This document shows, piece after piece, positions 1 through 10,651 of a stretch of 64,000 nucleotides of DNA. The translations under genes and the position numbers were made by a program. The notes under the pieces are model-generated. The model was not told the origin of the DNA, made no database searches, and saw only the letters and a list, made by a program, of their open reading frames with translations. The stretch is from positions 1 to 64,000 of the forward strand of contig JBMNIG010000001.1 of assembly GCA_050950785.1 (NCBI GenBank). The letters are read 5' to 3'. Within the stretch, counting starts at the first letter, position 1. Each line of letters starts with the position of its first letter. The DNA comes from JAAYOS01 sp050950785. Lineage in GTDB: Bacteria > Bacillota > Clostridia > Oscillospirales > JAAYOS01.

Positions 1-927
1 GGATTCATTATCCTTTCGCCTGGAGAAGCGGAAGGAGTTGCAAAACGCTTCTTCGATATAGGTTACAATACTTTTGTGCTTGTATATACAAATAACGTCA
101 CCCTCGACAAACCAATGATCCATCAGGCGCTGAGAGATGCTTCAAGAGCGGTCCAGATAATCCGAAAGAATAGTGCCGAGTTGCATGTGCATCCAAACAA
201 AATCGCGGGCTGCGGTTTCTCCGGCGGTGGACATATGATAGGCAGCTTAGCGGTATTGCATGAACTGCCATACCTTCACACCGACGATGAGTACAAAGGA
301 ATATCGAACCGTCTGGATGCGGCTATTCTGAATTATGCGCTAATTACCGGAGGGAAATATACCGCTCCGGGACTTGGATATTCCACTTTGCTTGGACCGG
401 ATGCCACGCAGGAGGAAATCGACGCCCACTCACTTGAACTTCAGGTCAACGAGAATACTGTCCCCATGTTTATTGTACACGGGACCGCAGACGACCTGGT
501 CCCTGTCCAGAATGCAGATCTTCTTGCCCGTGCATGCTCTGACCATAATGTCCCCCATGAAGTCCACATTTTCCTGGGATGTCCACACGGATTTCAGTCG
601 CCGGACTCCCGACTGAGGGCGCGATGTCATCATTGTATGTATATGAACAACTGTATCACACCATAAACGCTATGAGTGACGATGAGTTTGCCGGGTATGC
701 CAACTTACTCAGCCCATTGCGCAAGAATATGGAATATGACGAGTTTGCACAGGTCGTATTCAGAGAAGTTATGGAAAACTCTGGTTTACCGTTTGAAGAT
801 AGACCTTGATGCAGTCAGGGAAAAAATGAAGAGCGGTATGGTTGAAGATTACACAGCCAAGTTGAATAAATCGGCAAGTTTGTGGTGGGAGATGGCACAG
901 AACTGGCTTGAAACGATCCTCGGCTAA
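1..927 (+). pseudogene. alpha/beta hydrolase (acetyl-esterase/BD-FAE type), frameshifted, 5' end outside window
   Basis: The frame is open from base 1, so the true start lies upstream of the window. The translated part has an alpha/beta-hydrolase core: a GFSGGGH nucleophile elbow (serine around codon 78), a VHGTADDLVP acid loop and a CPHGF histidine loop. This is typical of small esterases that deacylate carbohydrates or peptides. The first frame then runs into a stop at 664-666. The homologous reading continues in a second frame from about 610 to 805, and returns to the first frame for the last 40 residues, ending at 927 with a Trp-rich tail (SLWWEMAQNWLETIL). So two small indels break an otherwise complete 3' part. 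All three catalytic loops are intact. Either the gene has decayed recently or the consensus carries indel errors; the same pattern recurs in the next five genes. Confidence 0.7.
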
Positions 928-1043
928 TGATTTTATGTGTTGTGACGATTTGGCCGAAATGTTCAGTTTTTGATTATTCACTGTAAGAAAACTAAATGAA
1001 CGGTACAATTATATTTACCATTCAATTATATTGAGGTGTAATA

Positions 1044-2283
1044 ATGAGCAAGTTTCCATTGAGCGCTGGTGCTGTCAGGGGCGATATAACGCCCGGTGAA
1101 AATATCTTACCGATTCCTTATTTCCTTTCGATTGAAATGAACCGTGTTGAAGACCCTATTTATGTCCGTGTCCTCGATATTGACGACGGTCAGCACAGGG
1201 CACTGTTCATAACTTTCGATTTGCTTATAGTCCCAAACCCGGATGAAACGATGAAATTCATATGTGACTTAACAGGACTCAGTAAAGAATATATATTCAT
1301 GTCCGCCACTCACACCATGAAGTACCGCTTTTAGGGTTCATCGGGCAACAAAACAGGGGAAAAATGAAAAGCTTGAACTTTGGTATTCCGAGATCCTGAA
1401 CACGCTCAAAGAAACCATAAAGCGTGCGGAAGCGGCAAAAAGACCCGCAAGGATAGGATACGGCACCGGAAAATCATATATAAATGTAAACCGTGATGTT
1501 GTGATCGATGGAAAAGCGACTATTGGAAGCAACTTTGAGCGTCCAAGCGACAAGACACTCGCCCTTGTAAGAATAGAGGATGAAGCCGGGATCCAATAGC
1601 TTTTATAGTCAACTATGCAGTGCACGCCGTTGTTATGAACGGATGCCTTGTTGACGGTTCGATCGGAGTGTGCGGCGATTTGCCTGGAAGAACTTCGGCC
1701 ATACTGGAAGGGATGTTTGAGGGAGCCGTTGCACTGTGGACCCCGGGAGCGGCCGGGGATCAAAAACCCGCGGATAATGACCCAATATGTATTCACGAAG
1801 GATAACGGGGAAAACGATTGTTGAGAACCTGGGCCAATCCGGATACATCATTTTGAAATCTCTTGCCGAAGAGCATGTCCGGGACATACTAACCGTCAGC
1901 AAATCACTTGTTTGTGATAAGTCTGAAGCTGAAATATTTGCGACCGAGCGAATCGTTCAATGCCCGGGTCGTCCTCTTGGTGATGGAGGAGCGTCTATTC
2001 CGGTCAGTTATACTCTCAGATTGCTCACAGTCGGAGACATAGCCTTCGAGGGGATATCGGCCGAAGTCGTGACGAGTATAGGAATTGCGCTCAAATCGGC
2101 TTCACCATATGAGAAACAATGATAGTAACTAACGCAAGCACTTATTATGGTTATGTTCCTGATGACTGGGGTTATGAAAACCATACTTTTGAAGCCAATG
2201 GAACTCCGGTGCAGAAGGGATATGCGCAACCAGCCTTCCTAAAAGGATTTGCGGAAATGTTCGATGAAGTGCGAAGGTTATAA
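1044..2283 (+). pseudogene. neutral/alkaline ceramidase-like (non-lysosomal) protein, multiple frameshifts
   Basis: An ATG at 1044 follows a GAGGTG ribosome site. The start reads like the N-terminal domain of neutral-ceramidase-family proteins: a GAVRGDITP opening, an FITFDLL strand and a SATHT metal-site strand. The frame stops at 1334, but the homology resumes in another frame at about 1360-1600 (GKSYINVNRD, then PSDKTLALVRIED). It resumes again at 1590-1790 (NYAVHAVVMNG, CGDLPGRTS, WTPGAAGDQKP), at 1787-2122, and finally at 2119-2283 (STYYGYVPDDWGYE). The pieces sum to about 410 residues, the usual size for bacterial members of this family. The family hydrolyses N-acyl bonds using zinc; what this protein would act on is unknown. 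At least four frame changes mean it cannot be translated as written. No signal peptide is visible, so it would have been cytoplasmic. Confidence 0.7.
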
Positions 2284-2458
2284 AAAATAAAAACTGACTC
2301 CAAGTCATAAATTACTAAATTTACGGCTTACGGCAAGTTGCAGTTCCGGAGTCGGAACTGTAACAAAAGTGCATTGACATTCAAAGGGTTGTAAAGATTC
2401 AATGAACGATAAAATTATGCTAAGGGCAGTAATATCAATCATTCAGAAGGAGAAAGTT

Positions 2459-4008
2459 ATGTACCAATATGAAGATGCTAAGAAAAGACTTGAGGCAGTC
2501 AAAATAGAAAATGGAGAAATAACTGCAATTGATTTTGTGCCAGCGGGCACACCCGAGTCAGTCTTAAATACTCCTCTGGGTCAATTGCCAGAGCACTGTC
2601 GTGTCTGCGTAACTTTGAAGCCATCGAGCAAATCTAATATTTTAGTTGAAGTATGGCTGCCTGTCAGTGACTGGAACGGCAACTTTCTCGGGACAGGAAA
2701 TGGTGGATATGCAGGACAAATTGATAAGTTTTCACTTATGAACGGTTTGACCCGCAGATATGCCGTCGCGAATACCGACATGGGAACTGCGCCCGATCCG
2801 GACAATCTGATTGGAGAACCTGAAAGATGGGCGGATTTCGGTCATCGGTCAACGCATTTAATGACTGTAACAGCTAAGCAGCTCATCGAAGCGTTTTATG
2901 GAAGGATGCCCAAATACTCCTATTTTAAGGGTGGCTCAACTGGGGGACAGCAGGCTTTGATGGAAGCTCAGCGATACCCGGAGGACTACGATGGGATTCT
3001 CGCAGCAGCTCCGGCAAACAACCGAACACATCTACACATTGCCTTTATATGGAACTGGCTGGCGCTGACGCTAAATCCGGATGCCTCAATAAACAAAAAA
3101 CAGGCGGATGAAATAACAAAACTAATCGTGGAAAATTACGCAAAAGCATCCGGAGGCGCACCCGAAGACCATTTTCTTTCATATCCGGACCGCATTACGC
3201 TAGATTTTAATATCTTCAAGGAGAATGCGGGAAAGCTTGGTCTGAATACCGAGCAAATCAACGCCTTGGTTAAGAACTTTGAGGGGCCGGTGAACCCTGT
3301 AACGGGGGAGCGTATCTATTTTCCGCTAGTTGTACCAGGCAGTGAGAATTCTTCGTTGGGCTTTGCAGAGCAGAGCGATAAGGAGAAGTTTGCAAAGGAT
3401 TTCTTCTATCTCTTCCGTTGGATTTTTGGCAAGGATTTTGACTTTACTACATTCGATTTTGACCGTCACGTGGACATCATCAACGAGAAGCTTGCACCAA
3501 TTCTAAACGCAAACAGTACCGATTTAAGTGCGTTCAAAAAGGCAGGAGGAAAGCTCCTTATGATCCACGGAACAGCGGATCCGATTATTCCATACACTGA
3601 TTCGCTGCACTATTATGAAAGAGTAATTGAGGCACAAGAAGGCCTCGATAAACACTCTGGAATTTTTCCGCTATTTCCTGATACCAGGCAATGCGCACAT
3701 CTTCGGAGGACCCGGGCTTCAGGAAGTAGGCATGTTGGGGATCGTACCGGAACTTAGGGATAGAGAGCATGATGTTCTGATGGCCCTCGCTGCTTGGGTT
3801 GAAGAGGGTATTGAGCCGGACAAGCTAATGGCTGTGGCGTTTAAGGAAGGGTCCATGTTGAAGGAAATTGCCTTTGAAAGGCCTGTCTATGCGTACCCCT
3901 AAGGAAGCGGTCTATCACTCTGGTGACCCGAACAGGCCGGAGAGTTACAGCCGGGGAACCTATATCCCAAAGAATGTTTCCACACCTGCAAAAAGGTACC
4001 TTGTTTGA
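2459..4008 (+). pseudogene. tannase / feruloyl esterase family protein, frameshifted near the 3' end
   Basis: The ATG at 2459 is preferred over the upstream in-frame start at 2402 because AAGGAG precedes it by about 7 bases. The first 400 codons are intact and match the tannase/feruloyl-esterase family (Pfam tannase). They show the GTGNGGYAG oxyanion segment, a GGSTGGQQ elbow with Ser160, and an IHGTADPIIPY acid loop. The frame then slips at about 3650, at an extra C between AAA and ACTCTG. The His loop continues in the next frame (FLIPGNAHIFGGPG). A second slip at about 3897 gives the last 37 codons, ending at 4008. The family cleaves phenolic esters from plant polymers. No signal peptide is seen, which is unusual because many characterised members are secreted; an imported feruloyl-oligosaccharide would be a reasonable substrate. 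Catalytic residues are all retained, so decay is recent or the indels are consensus errors. Confidence 0.8.
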
Positions 4009-4109
4009 TGAACGCATCATAACCGCCACAGGCTAAAAAACAGTACATATCAATTTCGGTCAACCATTTCCGCGGTCGCTCCATGTAATAAAGATGGCAC
4101 TATTCGAGA

Positions 4110-4138
4110 TTGTTTGAGGGATTGCTTTTAATTATAAT
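4110..4138 (+). promoter_or_regulatory. orphan sigma-A-type promoter, copy of the one at 24671
   Basis: TTGTTT (4110-4115) and TATAAT (4133-4138) are separated by exactly 17 bases. About 60 bases around it closely resemble 24640-24705, which lies in front of a lipoprotein gene. Here no plus-strand gene follows: the next gene is a minus-strand AraC remnant. The promoter therefore looks like the leftover upstream region of a lost gene. The rest of 4009-4339 holds only this element and the hairpin at 4232-4268. Confidence 0.5.
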
Positions 4139-4231
4139 TATAAACAGATATTGTCAACGCTACTAAAGCCAAAAATTCTCATTGACATGTATTAACCACT
4201 GATCTCAACCGCGGAAAACGCACAAGTAGAC

Positions 4232-4268
4232 AGCATTAGCCCCCGTCGGACTGACGGGGACTAATGCT
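4232..4268. terminator. strong hairpin downstream of the AraC remnant
   Basis: Two 16-base arms (4232-4247 and 4253-4268) pair with one mismatch around a GGACT loop. The position between converging transcription units suggests transcription termination. No T-run follows on either strand, so a factor-independent terminator is not certain. Confidence 0.5.
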
Positions 4269-4339
4269 ATCACAAACGGGTATGCGGTAAACACAAGGAG
4301 TTGCGCTACCGAGGAGGCACATGCTGACAAACAGAATTT

Positions 4340-5530
4340 TTAGTGCCTGTGGTTCTTGCGGTATTCGAGAGGCGTGAAGCCATACGTCTCCTTGAATACG
4401 GAGTAAAAGTGGTTTGCGCTTTTGTATCCGCAATCGGCGGCGATCTGTTCCACAGTTAGTCCACTACTGGTGAGAAGTCTTGCAGCGTGCTTCATCCGCA
4501 AGTCCTTTTGAAGCTTCCCCAGCGTTGTACCAGCATATCGCTTTATAAGCCTGAATATTTGCCTTTTGCTGTATTTATACTTTTCGCACAGCTTCTCCAC
4601 CGTAATATCACGGAAATTCTCCTGTATGTATGACATCATTTCAATAATGGTCTCGGAGTCGTCGGAGGCTATCATGGCCATAAACATGCTGTCAGAGTAG
4701 TATCTGAGCAGATGGAGAAACAGCAATTTGACCTGCGTGTTCAGCATCTCCCGCTGATAGGGCAACTCTGAATTCATCTCCTGCCAGATGTCGGCCAGAA
4801 TATTCTCACCTACAAAATAGTCGCCCGTGCGGATTATGAAGTATGATTTCCGCTCCTCCTTCGAATAGAGGGTCTTTCCTGAAGAATTCCCCCAATATGT
4901 TTTGTGAGATGAGAAGGGACAGGAAATTTTGTTCGAAAGGTCTCTGAGCTGATGTGCATGTTGAAGATAACGTTTTCGTCACTAAAAGAATACAAGGCGT
5001 GTAGGGTTCCGGGAGGGACAATCACAACGTCTCCCTGTTGCATTTCTATCATGTCATTACCAACGTGGTGGGTACAGTTTCCCCTAACTAAAAAGACTAT
5101 TTCAAAGAAGCTGTGGCTGTGACGAGCTATAGGATAATAGCGGTCGTGATATCTAACGCAAGTGTCTATACTTTCTGCAAAAAATTCGTTCCAATCGCAA
5201 CAGATGTTTGGACCGCGTAGTTGCTGCCAAGCGTTCTCTAACCACCTGATGAGGACTTGCCTTTCTCAGTGTCAGATGGTGGGATTTCAGTTGCATATTC
5301 TGAATTTATGGCGCTTGTTTGAGCCAGATGTGCGGAGCAAGTTCCCATCGCATCAGGGATGCGGTAGTGCTCGTTGGGTCAGCTAGAATGTTTAAGCCTG
5401 CGGCATTCTCTCCAAGATTCTTCAATGATAGCAGGCACCATTCTTTGCAGAGTTGTTCTAAAGCGGTCAGCCTGTTTAAGTCGTCAAAATTAAATCTACC
5501 CATTACCTCACCTTCACTAAAAAATGGCAC
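4340..5530 (-). pseudogene. AraC-family transcriptional regulator with N-terminal cupin domain, frameshifted
   Basis: Read on the minus strand, 5530-5306 gives a plausible N-terminal segment. After a frame change, 5170-4875 gives a cupin-type sensing domain (HSHSFFEIVFLVRGN, then GDVVIVPPGTLHALYSF). A second change near 4875 leads through SYFIIRTGDYFVGEN to 4777-4340, an intact double helix-turn-helix AraC domain (VEKLCEKYKYSKRQIFRLIK and IAADCGYKSANHFYSVFKETYG, ending LEYRKN). The reassembled protein is about 390 residues, normal for cupin-AraC regulators of sugar-use genes. It lies between the tannase-like and MBL-fold genes on the opposite strand, so it probably controlled this block. Two or more indels prevent translation of the whole. 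Confidence 0.75.
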
Positions 5531-6041
5531 TATCTAAAATCAGGTATATTTTTCTCAGTAAGAAGATTTCTGATCTCTGGGCTTAAATAAGCCACTGAGT
5601 GTACATTATTTCTACCTCCGAAATTCTGTTCTCCACTCCTTGACCAATTTTGCTTGAAATTCGCCCTCTATCAATTCTCAGGAGTTTTGTAGTCAGCTTC
5701 TTCGGAGATAGAGATTTTGTTGCTTCTCCATAAGGCACACTCCTTAAATTCCGTGTGATACTATTATATACCTTAACTAATTTGTAAAGGTACTACATCT
5801 ATCTTACCATATAAGTTTATTAATTTTATAATATATCTTGAAATAAGCTGAATTGTCATACAAATATAGAAAAATAGTCGAATATCGATAAGCATGCGAC
5901 AATTGTTTTATTTATTTCCGCCGTTGATTGCGCTCATTAAGAATAGGACTTCAATAATATCACATTACGGTAATGCTAGGCAATGACGTATTACTAATAG
6001 TCAAGTCCCCAAAAAAAGTTAAACAAGAGGAGGAAGTGTAA
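5531..6041. other. intergenic region, AT-rich, no gene recognised
   Basis: The 510 bases are AT-rich and would hold the divergent control region between the minus-strand AraC remnant and the plus-strand MBL-fold gene. A minus-strand AAGGAG-ATG pair near 5735 opens only a 12-codon frame. The AAGAGGAGGAAG ribosome site of the next gene lies at about 6024-6036. No convincing promoter or gene was identified. Confidence 0.4.
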
Positions 6042-6893
6042 ATGGCACTTACTAAGGCTCACGAAGTAATAAAATTTAGTGATGGCGTCTGGACAATCAA
6101 CGAGTTTGGCCTAAATGCAATGTTTTATATTGAGGGTACTGAGCGGGGCCTCCTTATCGATACCGGCACCGGTGTCGGCGACCTTAAAGCTGTCGTCGAC
6201 GGCATCGCAACAAAACCCTATGATGTTGCAATTACGCATGGGCATGTCGATCATGCAGGCGGCGTTCGCCAATGGGATGAGGTGTGGGTGCATCCCTGCA
6301 GACTTTGAGTATGGTCGAAACACTTAGTATCGAAATGCGCAGGTTCTATGCGTGCAAATTCGCAAATTCTCCAGGATACTGAGCGTCCATTTACCGAAGC
6401 TGACATTACAAATTACGGCAGACCGCTACCGAAACTGCTTTCGCTTTCCGACGGTCAGGTTTTTGACCTTGGTGGTCGGAAAGTCTCGCTTATTCATGTG
6501 CCTGGACACACTTATGGTTCGGTGGTTTTCATTGACGACAAAAGCCGTGTCTTGTTCTCGGGAGATGCCGCAAATCCATGTTTGTTATATGCATTTACTC
6601 AAATAAGTGATACGGAATATGATTTTGCACCAATACAGACCGGCTATCGTGGACTGCTGCGTCTCAAGGAATGGGAAGGTGAGTTTGATTACAATTTTAA
6701 CGGTCACATAAGTGACGGCAAACCACTTCCGGATGGTATTCTTGACGACTGCATTGCATGCATGGAAGGCATTATGGATGGCACAGTCAAAAAGGAAGTA
6801 AAGATATTTCCTCCGAAGACTGAGCTCACGGTAGCGACCTACGGACAGATTGCAATTGTGTATAAAGAAGACAACATATTCGAGAAGAAGTGA
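6042..6893 (+). pseudogene. metallo-beta-lactamase-fold hydrolase, frameshifted in the middle
   Basis: The ATG at 6042 follows an AGGAGGAAG ribosome site. The first part carries the MBL zinc motif HGHVDHAGG and, before it, the LLIDTGTGVGD strand. The frame stops at 6308. The continuation is spread over about 6295-6345 in other frames (a short ADFE segment, then MVETLSIEMRRFYA). It returns to the original frame at about 6348 for the C-terminal half, which has the conserved VPGHTYGSVVFID and LFSGDA zinc-ligand strands and a late GHISDG histidine. The total is about 283 residues, standard for this superfamily (glyoxalase II-, lactonase- or sulfatase-like members). Three tiny indels fall within 60 bases while all metal ligands are kept. 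That density is more like consensus error or very recent damage than long decay. The substrate cannot be inferred. Confidence 0.7.
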
Positions 6894-6963
6894 TATAAAT
6901 AGCTTACTCTACCTTTGCATAATTAAAAAAATTCAAAATACATAATAGAATTGAGGTAAACAT

Positions 6964-8495
6964 ATGAGAGAATCTACAAAATGCACACCGGAAGAGGCGG
7001 GAATATCCTCACGCAGATTGATCCAAATGATCATGAATCTTTCAAAGAGACGTTTAGAGCCTCGTGCCATTATCATTGCTCGTCACGGAAAGGTATTTCT
7101 GGAGGGAGCGTGGGAACCGTATTCCCTGGATAAGCCTCACCCGCTGTTTTCCTTTACAAAAAGTCTTACCTCGACCGCAATAGGATTTGCATGGCAAGAG
7201 GGGATAGTCCGGCTTGATGAGAAATTAGTTGACATTTATGCAGATATTCTGCCGGATGAAGTGTCCGAAAATCTAAGTCTTGCAACTGTCCACGACCTTT
7301 TGTGCATGGGGTGCGGACAAGAAAGCGATGCGCCCTTGAAAGGTAATATAAATTGGCAAAAGGAGTTTTTAGCACATCCGTTTAAACACAGACCGGGAAC
7401 GCACTATGCTTATAACTCAGTGGGTACCACAGTATTATGTGACATAATTCTCCGCAAAACCGGGTTGAGTCTTACCGAATATCTGAAGCCACGGTTGCTC
7501 GACCCGCTTGGTATAACAAGCTTCACTTGTGCAGAATGGAGATCATCCCCGGAGTTGAATTTGGTGGTGGAGGGGGCAAAATGACCCCACACGACATGTT
7601 TGCATTCATTCAATTTTGCTTGCAAAAGGGAATGTGGGATGGCAAACAGCTCCTGAACTCTGAATGGTTTGACATGGCAAGTGCAAAGCAGATATCAAAT
7701 GAAAATTTTCCTTCACCATTTATCGACCAACGCAGTGGCTACGGATATCAGTTCTGGCGCTGTGCATGGCCTGGTGCATATAGAGCTGACGGTGCCGGCG
7801 GGCAGTTTGGAGTGATTGTTCCGGATAAAGACGTCGCGGCAGTGTTTACTGAAAGCTCGATTGTGGCTATCCCGTTTCTTGAGGAGCTGTATGCTGTTCT
7901 CGATGAGATGAGCGATGAACCGCTTCCGCCCGATCCGGAGGGATATGCTGAATTAAAGACTGTGATGAAGTACGCCACCCTGGCCCGATACGGAGCTACA
8001 AAATCTGCATTTTCCTCCCTGATCAATGGAAAAACATACCGCCGCACTTATGGTCAAAGCTTTGATTTAGCTCAGAAAGCAAATCATTTATCGATATTGA
8101 AAAGTGCACCAGAAGTTGTTAACGTAGATATTTCCTTTACATTTGATGACAACGGCGGAGTATTCCGTGTAACAGAGACAGATAACAAAGCGAACAAATA
8201 CTCTTTTGATATTAATATTGGTATGGATGGCAGCTTTGCGCGGACTGAATGTGATGGTGTGAACTATTACAGTATCGGCCAATGGCGTGCTTTAAATGTT
8301 TTTGAGTTGGAACTGCGTTTGCCTGAGAATAGTTTGTATTCATCGCGGTACATCTTTGTATTTAGTGGGAAAGAGCTTGTCTGCTATATAGAATCTCTCC
8401 CGGCAAACATGCTTATGTTGGATACTTCTATGCAGGCACACATCATACCTGATATTCCTGATGAGCAGAAAATAGTCTTTGAAGTGATAGATTGA
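6964..8495 (+). pseudogene. beta-lactamase-family serine hydrolase (class C/esterase-like), single frameshift
   Basis: The ATG at 6964 follows a GAGGTAAAC ribosome site 70 bases after the MBL-fold gene. The N-terminal 190 residues show the class C beta-lactamase/penicillin-binding fold: a SFTKSLTS nucleophile motif (SxxK) and a YNSVGT motif (YxN). The first frame ends at 7584. The protein continues in the next frame from about 7545 with GVEFGGGGGKMTP, the HxG-like GGQFGVIVPD region and a C-terminal beta-rich domain of about 180 residues, ending at 8495. One base missing from the CCCC run near 7548 would explain the break exactly. Such proteins act as esterases, D-aminopeptidases or transesterases. 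No signal peptide is present. With the neighbouring esterases it fits an intracellular deacylation function, but the substrate is unknown. Confidence 0.75.
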
Positions 8496-8565
8496 TACCC
8501 AGTTTAAGATGCATATATATTAAGCGTACAACAAGCACTCAACATGTACAAAAAGGAGAACACTT

Positions 8566-10248
8566 ATGAACATTTTATGCAATCCTCTTAACATCGACTA
8601 TAAATTCCAGCACATCAAATCAGGACATGCAGCATTCAGGGAGTGTGCCGATCCTACCGCAATATTGTTTAAGGGGAAGTATTACATCTTCCCGTCTATG
8701 TCGGCTGGCTTCTGGTACAGCGATGATCTTTTTAATTGGAATTTTCATGAAAACAGGAATCTTCCTATATGCGACTATGCACCGGATGTACGCCAAATAG
8801 GGGATTATTTGTACTTTTGCGCATCCCGGATGCACGAACCCAGTACATTTTATAGAACCAAAGACCCGTTCCAGGAGCAGTACGAAGTTGTTTCATCGCC
8901 GTTTCCATTTTGGGACCCCCATATGTTTCAGGATGATGACGGAAGAGTTTACTTTTACTGGGGTTGCTCAAACGAAGAGCCTATTCGTGGTGTTGAAATG
9001 GATCCGGAGACTATGCTCCCTATTTCTGATCCAGTAGACCTTGTTCAAGGCTGTCCTGAAATTCATGGGTTTGAGCGGATTTATAAGAATGGAAGACTAA
9101 TAAATGATCCGCCTTTTATTGAAGGTGCCTATGTCAACAAGTATCAGGGAAAATACTATCTTCAATACTCCTGCCCGGGAACTGAATTTAATACTTATTG
9201 TGACGGAGTCTATGTTGCCGACAAACCGCTTGGTCCTTACAAGGCGCAAGAAAGCAATCCGTTTTCTCTAAAACCCGGTGGCTTTATTTGCGGTTCCGGT
9301 CATGGTAGCACATTCAAGGACAAGTCCGGCAATTGGTGGTATGTAGGAACGATGACAATATCAATGCACCATCTGTTCGAGAGAAGAATAGGTATGTTTC
9401 CAGCCGGATTCGATGCTGAAGGAAACATGTTCTGCAATCAGAATTTTGCCGATTATCCTCTGGAGATTCCGGAAGGCCCCTTTGATCCGTGGAGCATTGA
9501 GCCCCGTTGGATGCTTCTTTCCTATAAAAAGCCTGTCAAAAGCTCCTCCTATGTCGGAGGACATCCAGCTTCCTGTGCTGTTGACGAGAACGTAAAGACT
9601 TGGTGGTGTGCTGCAGGAAAAGAAAATGGCGAATTTCTAACCGTGGATTTGCAAAGCATTCAAGATGTATATGCGGTACAGGTAAATTTCGCGGAAGAGG
9701 GTGTACCGGCCAAACCTTACCCGGAGGAACAATACATATATAGAAAGGCAATTGATACAAACCCCGGTTTTACACGTTATCTCCTGGAAGGAAGCGTGGA
9801 TGGCGAGGAATGGGAGGTCCTGGCTGACAAGAGGGAAGCGGAGACGGATCTTTCCCACGATTTGATTGTACTTGATCGGAAAAAGTCGATTCGTTTCATA
9901 CGGATTACCGGATATGGAATGCCACTAAATCAGAGGATGGCATTATCAGGATTGCGTGTATTTGGAATAGGTCAAGGAGATAAACCTGCCAAGGCAGAAG
10001 TCACAAAGGCTATTTTTACAGGAGATACGGATGTCCTCGTTCAGTGGAACAAGGTTCCGGGAGCTGTTGGGTACAATATTCGGTACGGAATCGCTCCTGA
10101 CAAGTTGTACCACAGTTGGTTAGTGTATGAACAGAATGAACTGATGTTGACGACCATTGTTGCTGGGAAGGACTACTATGTCTGTGTTGACAGCTTTAAC
10201 GAAGCAGGAATTACAAAAGGTGATGTCATTGAGGTGGCTGCCGATTAA
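8566..10248 (+). CDS. glycoside hydrolase family 43 protein with discoidin and FN3-like C-terminal domains
   Basis: The start at 8566 has an AAAGGAG site 8 bases upstream. Residues 1-310 form a five-bladed GH43-type propeller: ADPT gives the expected base Asp29, FWDPHMF the modulator Asp117, and FIEGAY the acid Glu186. Residues of about 325-468 look like an F5/8C (discoidin) carbohydrate-binding module, and the last 80 residues like a fibronectin III domain. GH43 enzymes remove xylose or arabinose (less often galactose) from plant glycans. The absence of a signal peptide implies action on imported oligosaccharides, which makes the two C-terminal accessory domains unusual. It precedes the GH2 gene on the same strand, with a small ORF between them. 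The family call is secure; sugar specificity cannot be told from sequence reading. Confidence 0.85.
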   Translation: MNILCNPLNIDYKFQHIKSGHAAFRECADPTAILFKGKYYIFPSMSAGFWYSDDLFNWNFHENRNLPICDYAPDVRQIGDYLYFCASRMHEPSTFYRTKDPFQEQYEVVSSPFPFWDPHMFQDDDGRVYFYWGCSNEEPIRGVEMDPETMLPISDPVDLVQGCPEIHGFERIYKNGRLINDPPFIEGAYVNKYQGKYYLQYSCPGTEFNTYCDGVYVADKPLGPYKAQESNPFSLKPGGFICGSGHGSTFKDKSGNWWYVGTMTISMHHLFERRIGMFPAGFDAEGNMFCNQNFADYPLEIPEGPFDPWSIEPRWMLLSYKKPVKSSSYVGGHPASCAVDENVKTWWCAAGKENGEFLTVDLQSIQDVYAVQVNFAEEGVPAKPYPEEQYIYRKAIDTNPGFTRYLLEGSVDGEEWEVLADKREAETDLSHDLIVLDRKKSIRFIRITGYGMPLNQRMALSGLRVFGIGQGDKPAKAEVTKAIFTGDTDVLVQWNKVPGAVGYNIRYGIAPDKLYHSWLVYEQNELMLTTIVAGKDYYVCVDSFNEAGITKGDVIEVAAD

Positions 10249-10365
10249 AAAGTGGAGAACTTTTGAATCACAAGCATCCGGTGGAAGTGGTTCAGAATTG
10301 GCTTACATGATATACGAATAGCGTACTGTGTTTCATAGGCAATCTACAAGGAGGGAAGATGAGGT

Positions 10366-10578
10366 ATGCAGCTTATAGAACAGATTCCCACTGTGGGACT
10401 GTACATTTTCGAGAGCCCTATAGACAATGAGGAATATCAAAGTTCAAACCTAACCAAGCACTGTGTTCTGGATTCACCTCACATGTTTGATCACAGGGAA
10501 GAGGGAAAAACTCCTTGCGAGTGGATACTGAATGCCATTGATGTCAGGGTTGAGCGAATTGGGTTGGGATACTTATGA
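10366..10578 (+). CDS. small hypothetical protein, possibly a gene remnant
   Basis: This 70-codon frame lies between the GH43 and GH2 genes. A very strong AAGGAGGG site at 10348-10355 precedes two start codons: ATG 10359, which gives only 23 codons, and ATG 10366, used here. The product is acidic, has one Cys pair and shows no domain I recognise. The good ribosome site with two competing short frames suggests the 5' end of a gene that was later shortened. A genuine small protein is the alternative. No function is proposed. Confidence 0.3.
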   Translation: MQLIEQIPTVGLYIFESPIDNEEYQSSNLTKHCVLDSPHMFDHREEGKTPCEWILNAIDVRVERIGLGYL

Positions 10579-10651
10579 TCGATGGTAATGAGTGAAAGGA
10601 GGAAACGACCTGCTTCCCGAATGGAAAGCAGGCCAGAAAGGAAAGGCGAAA

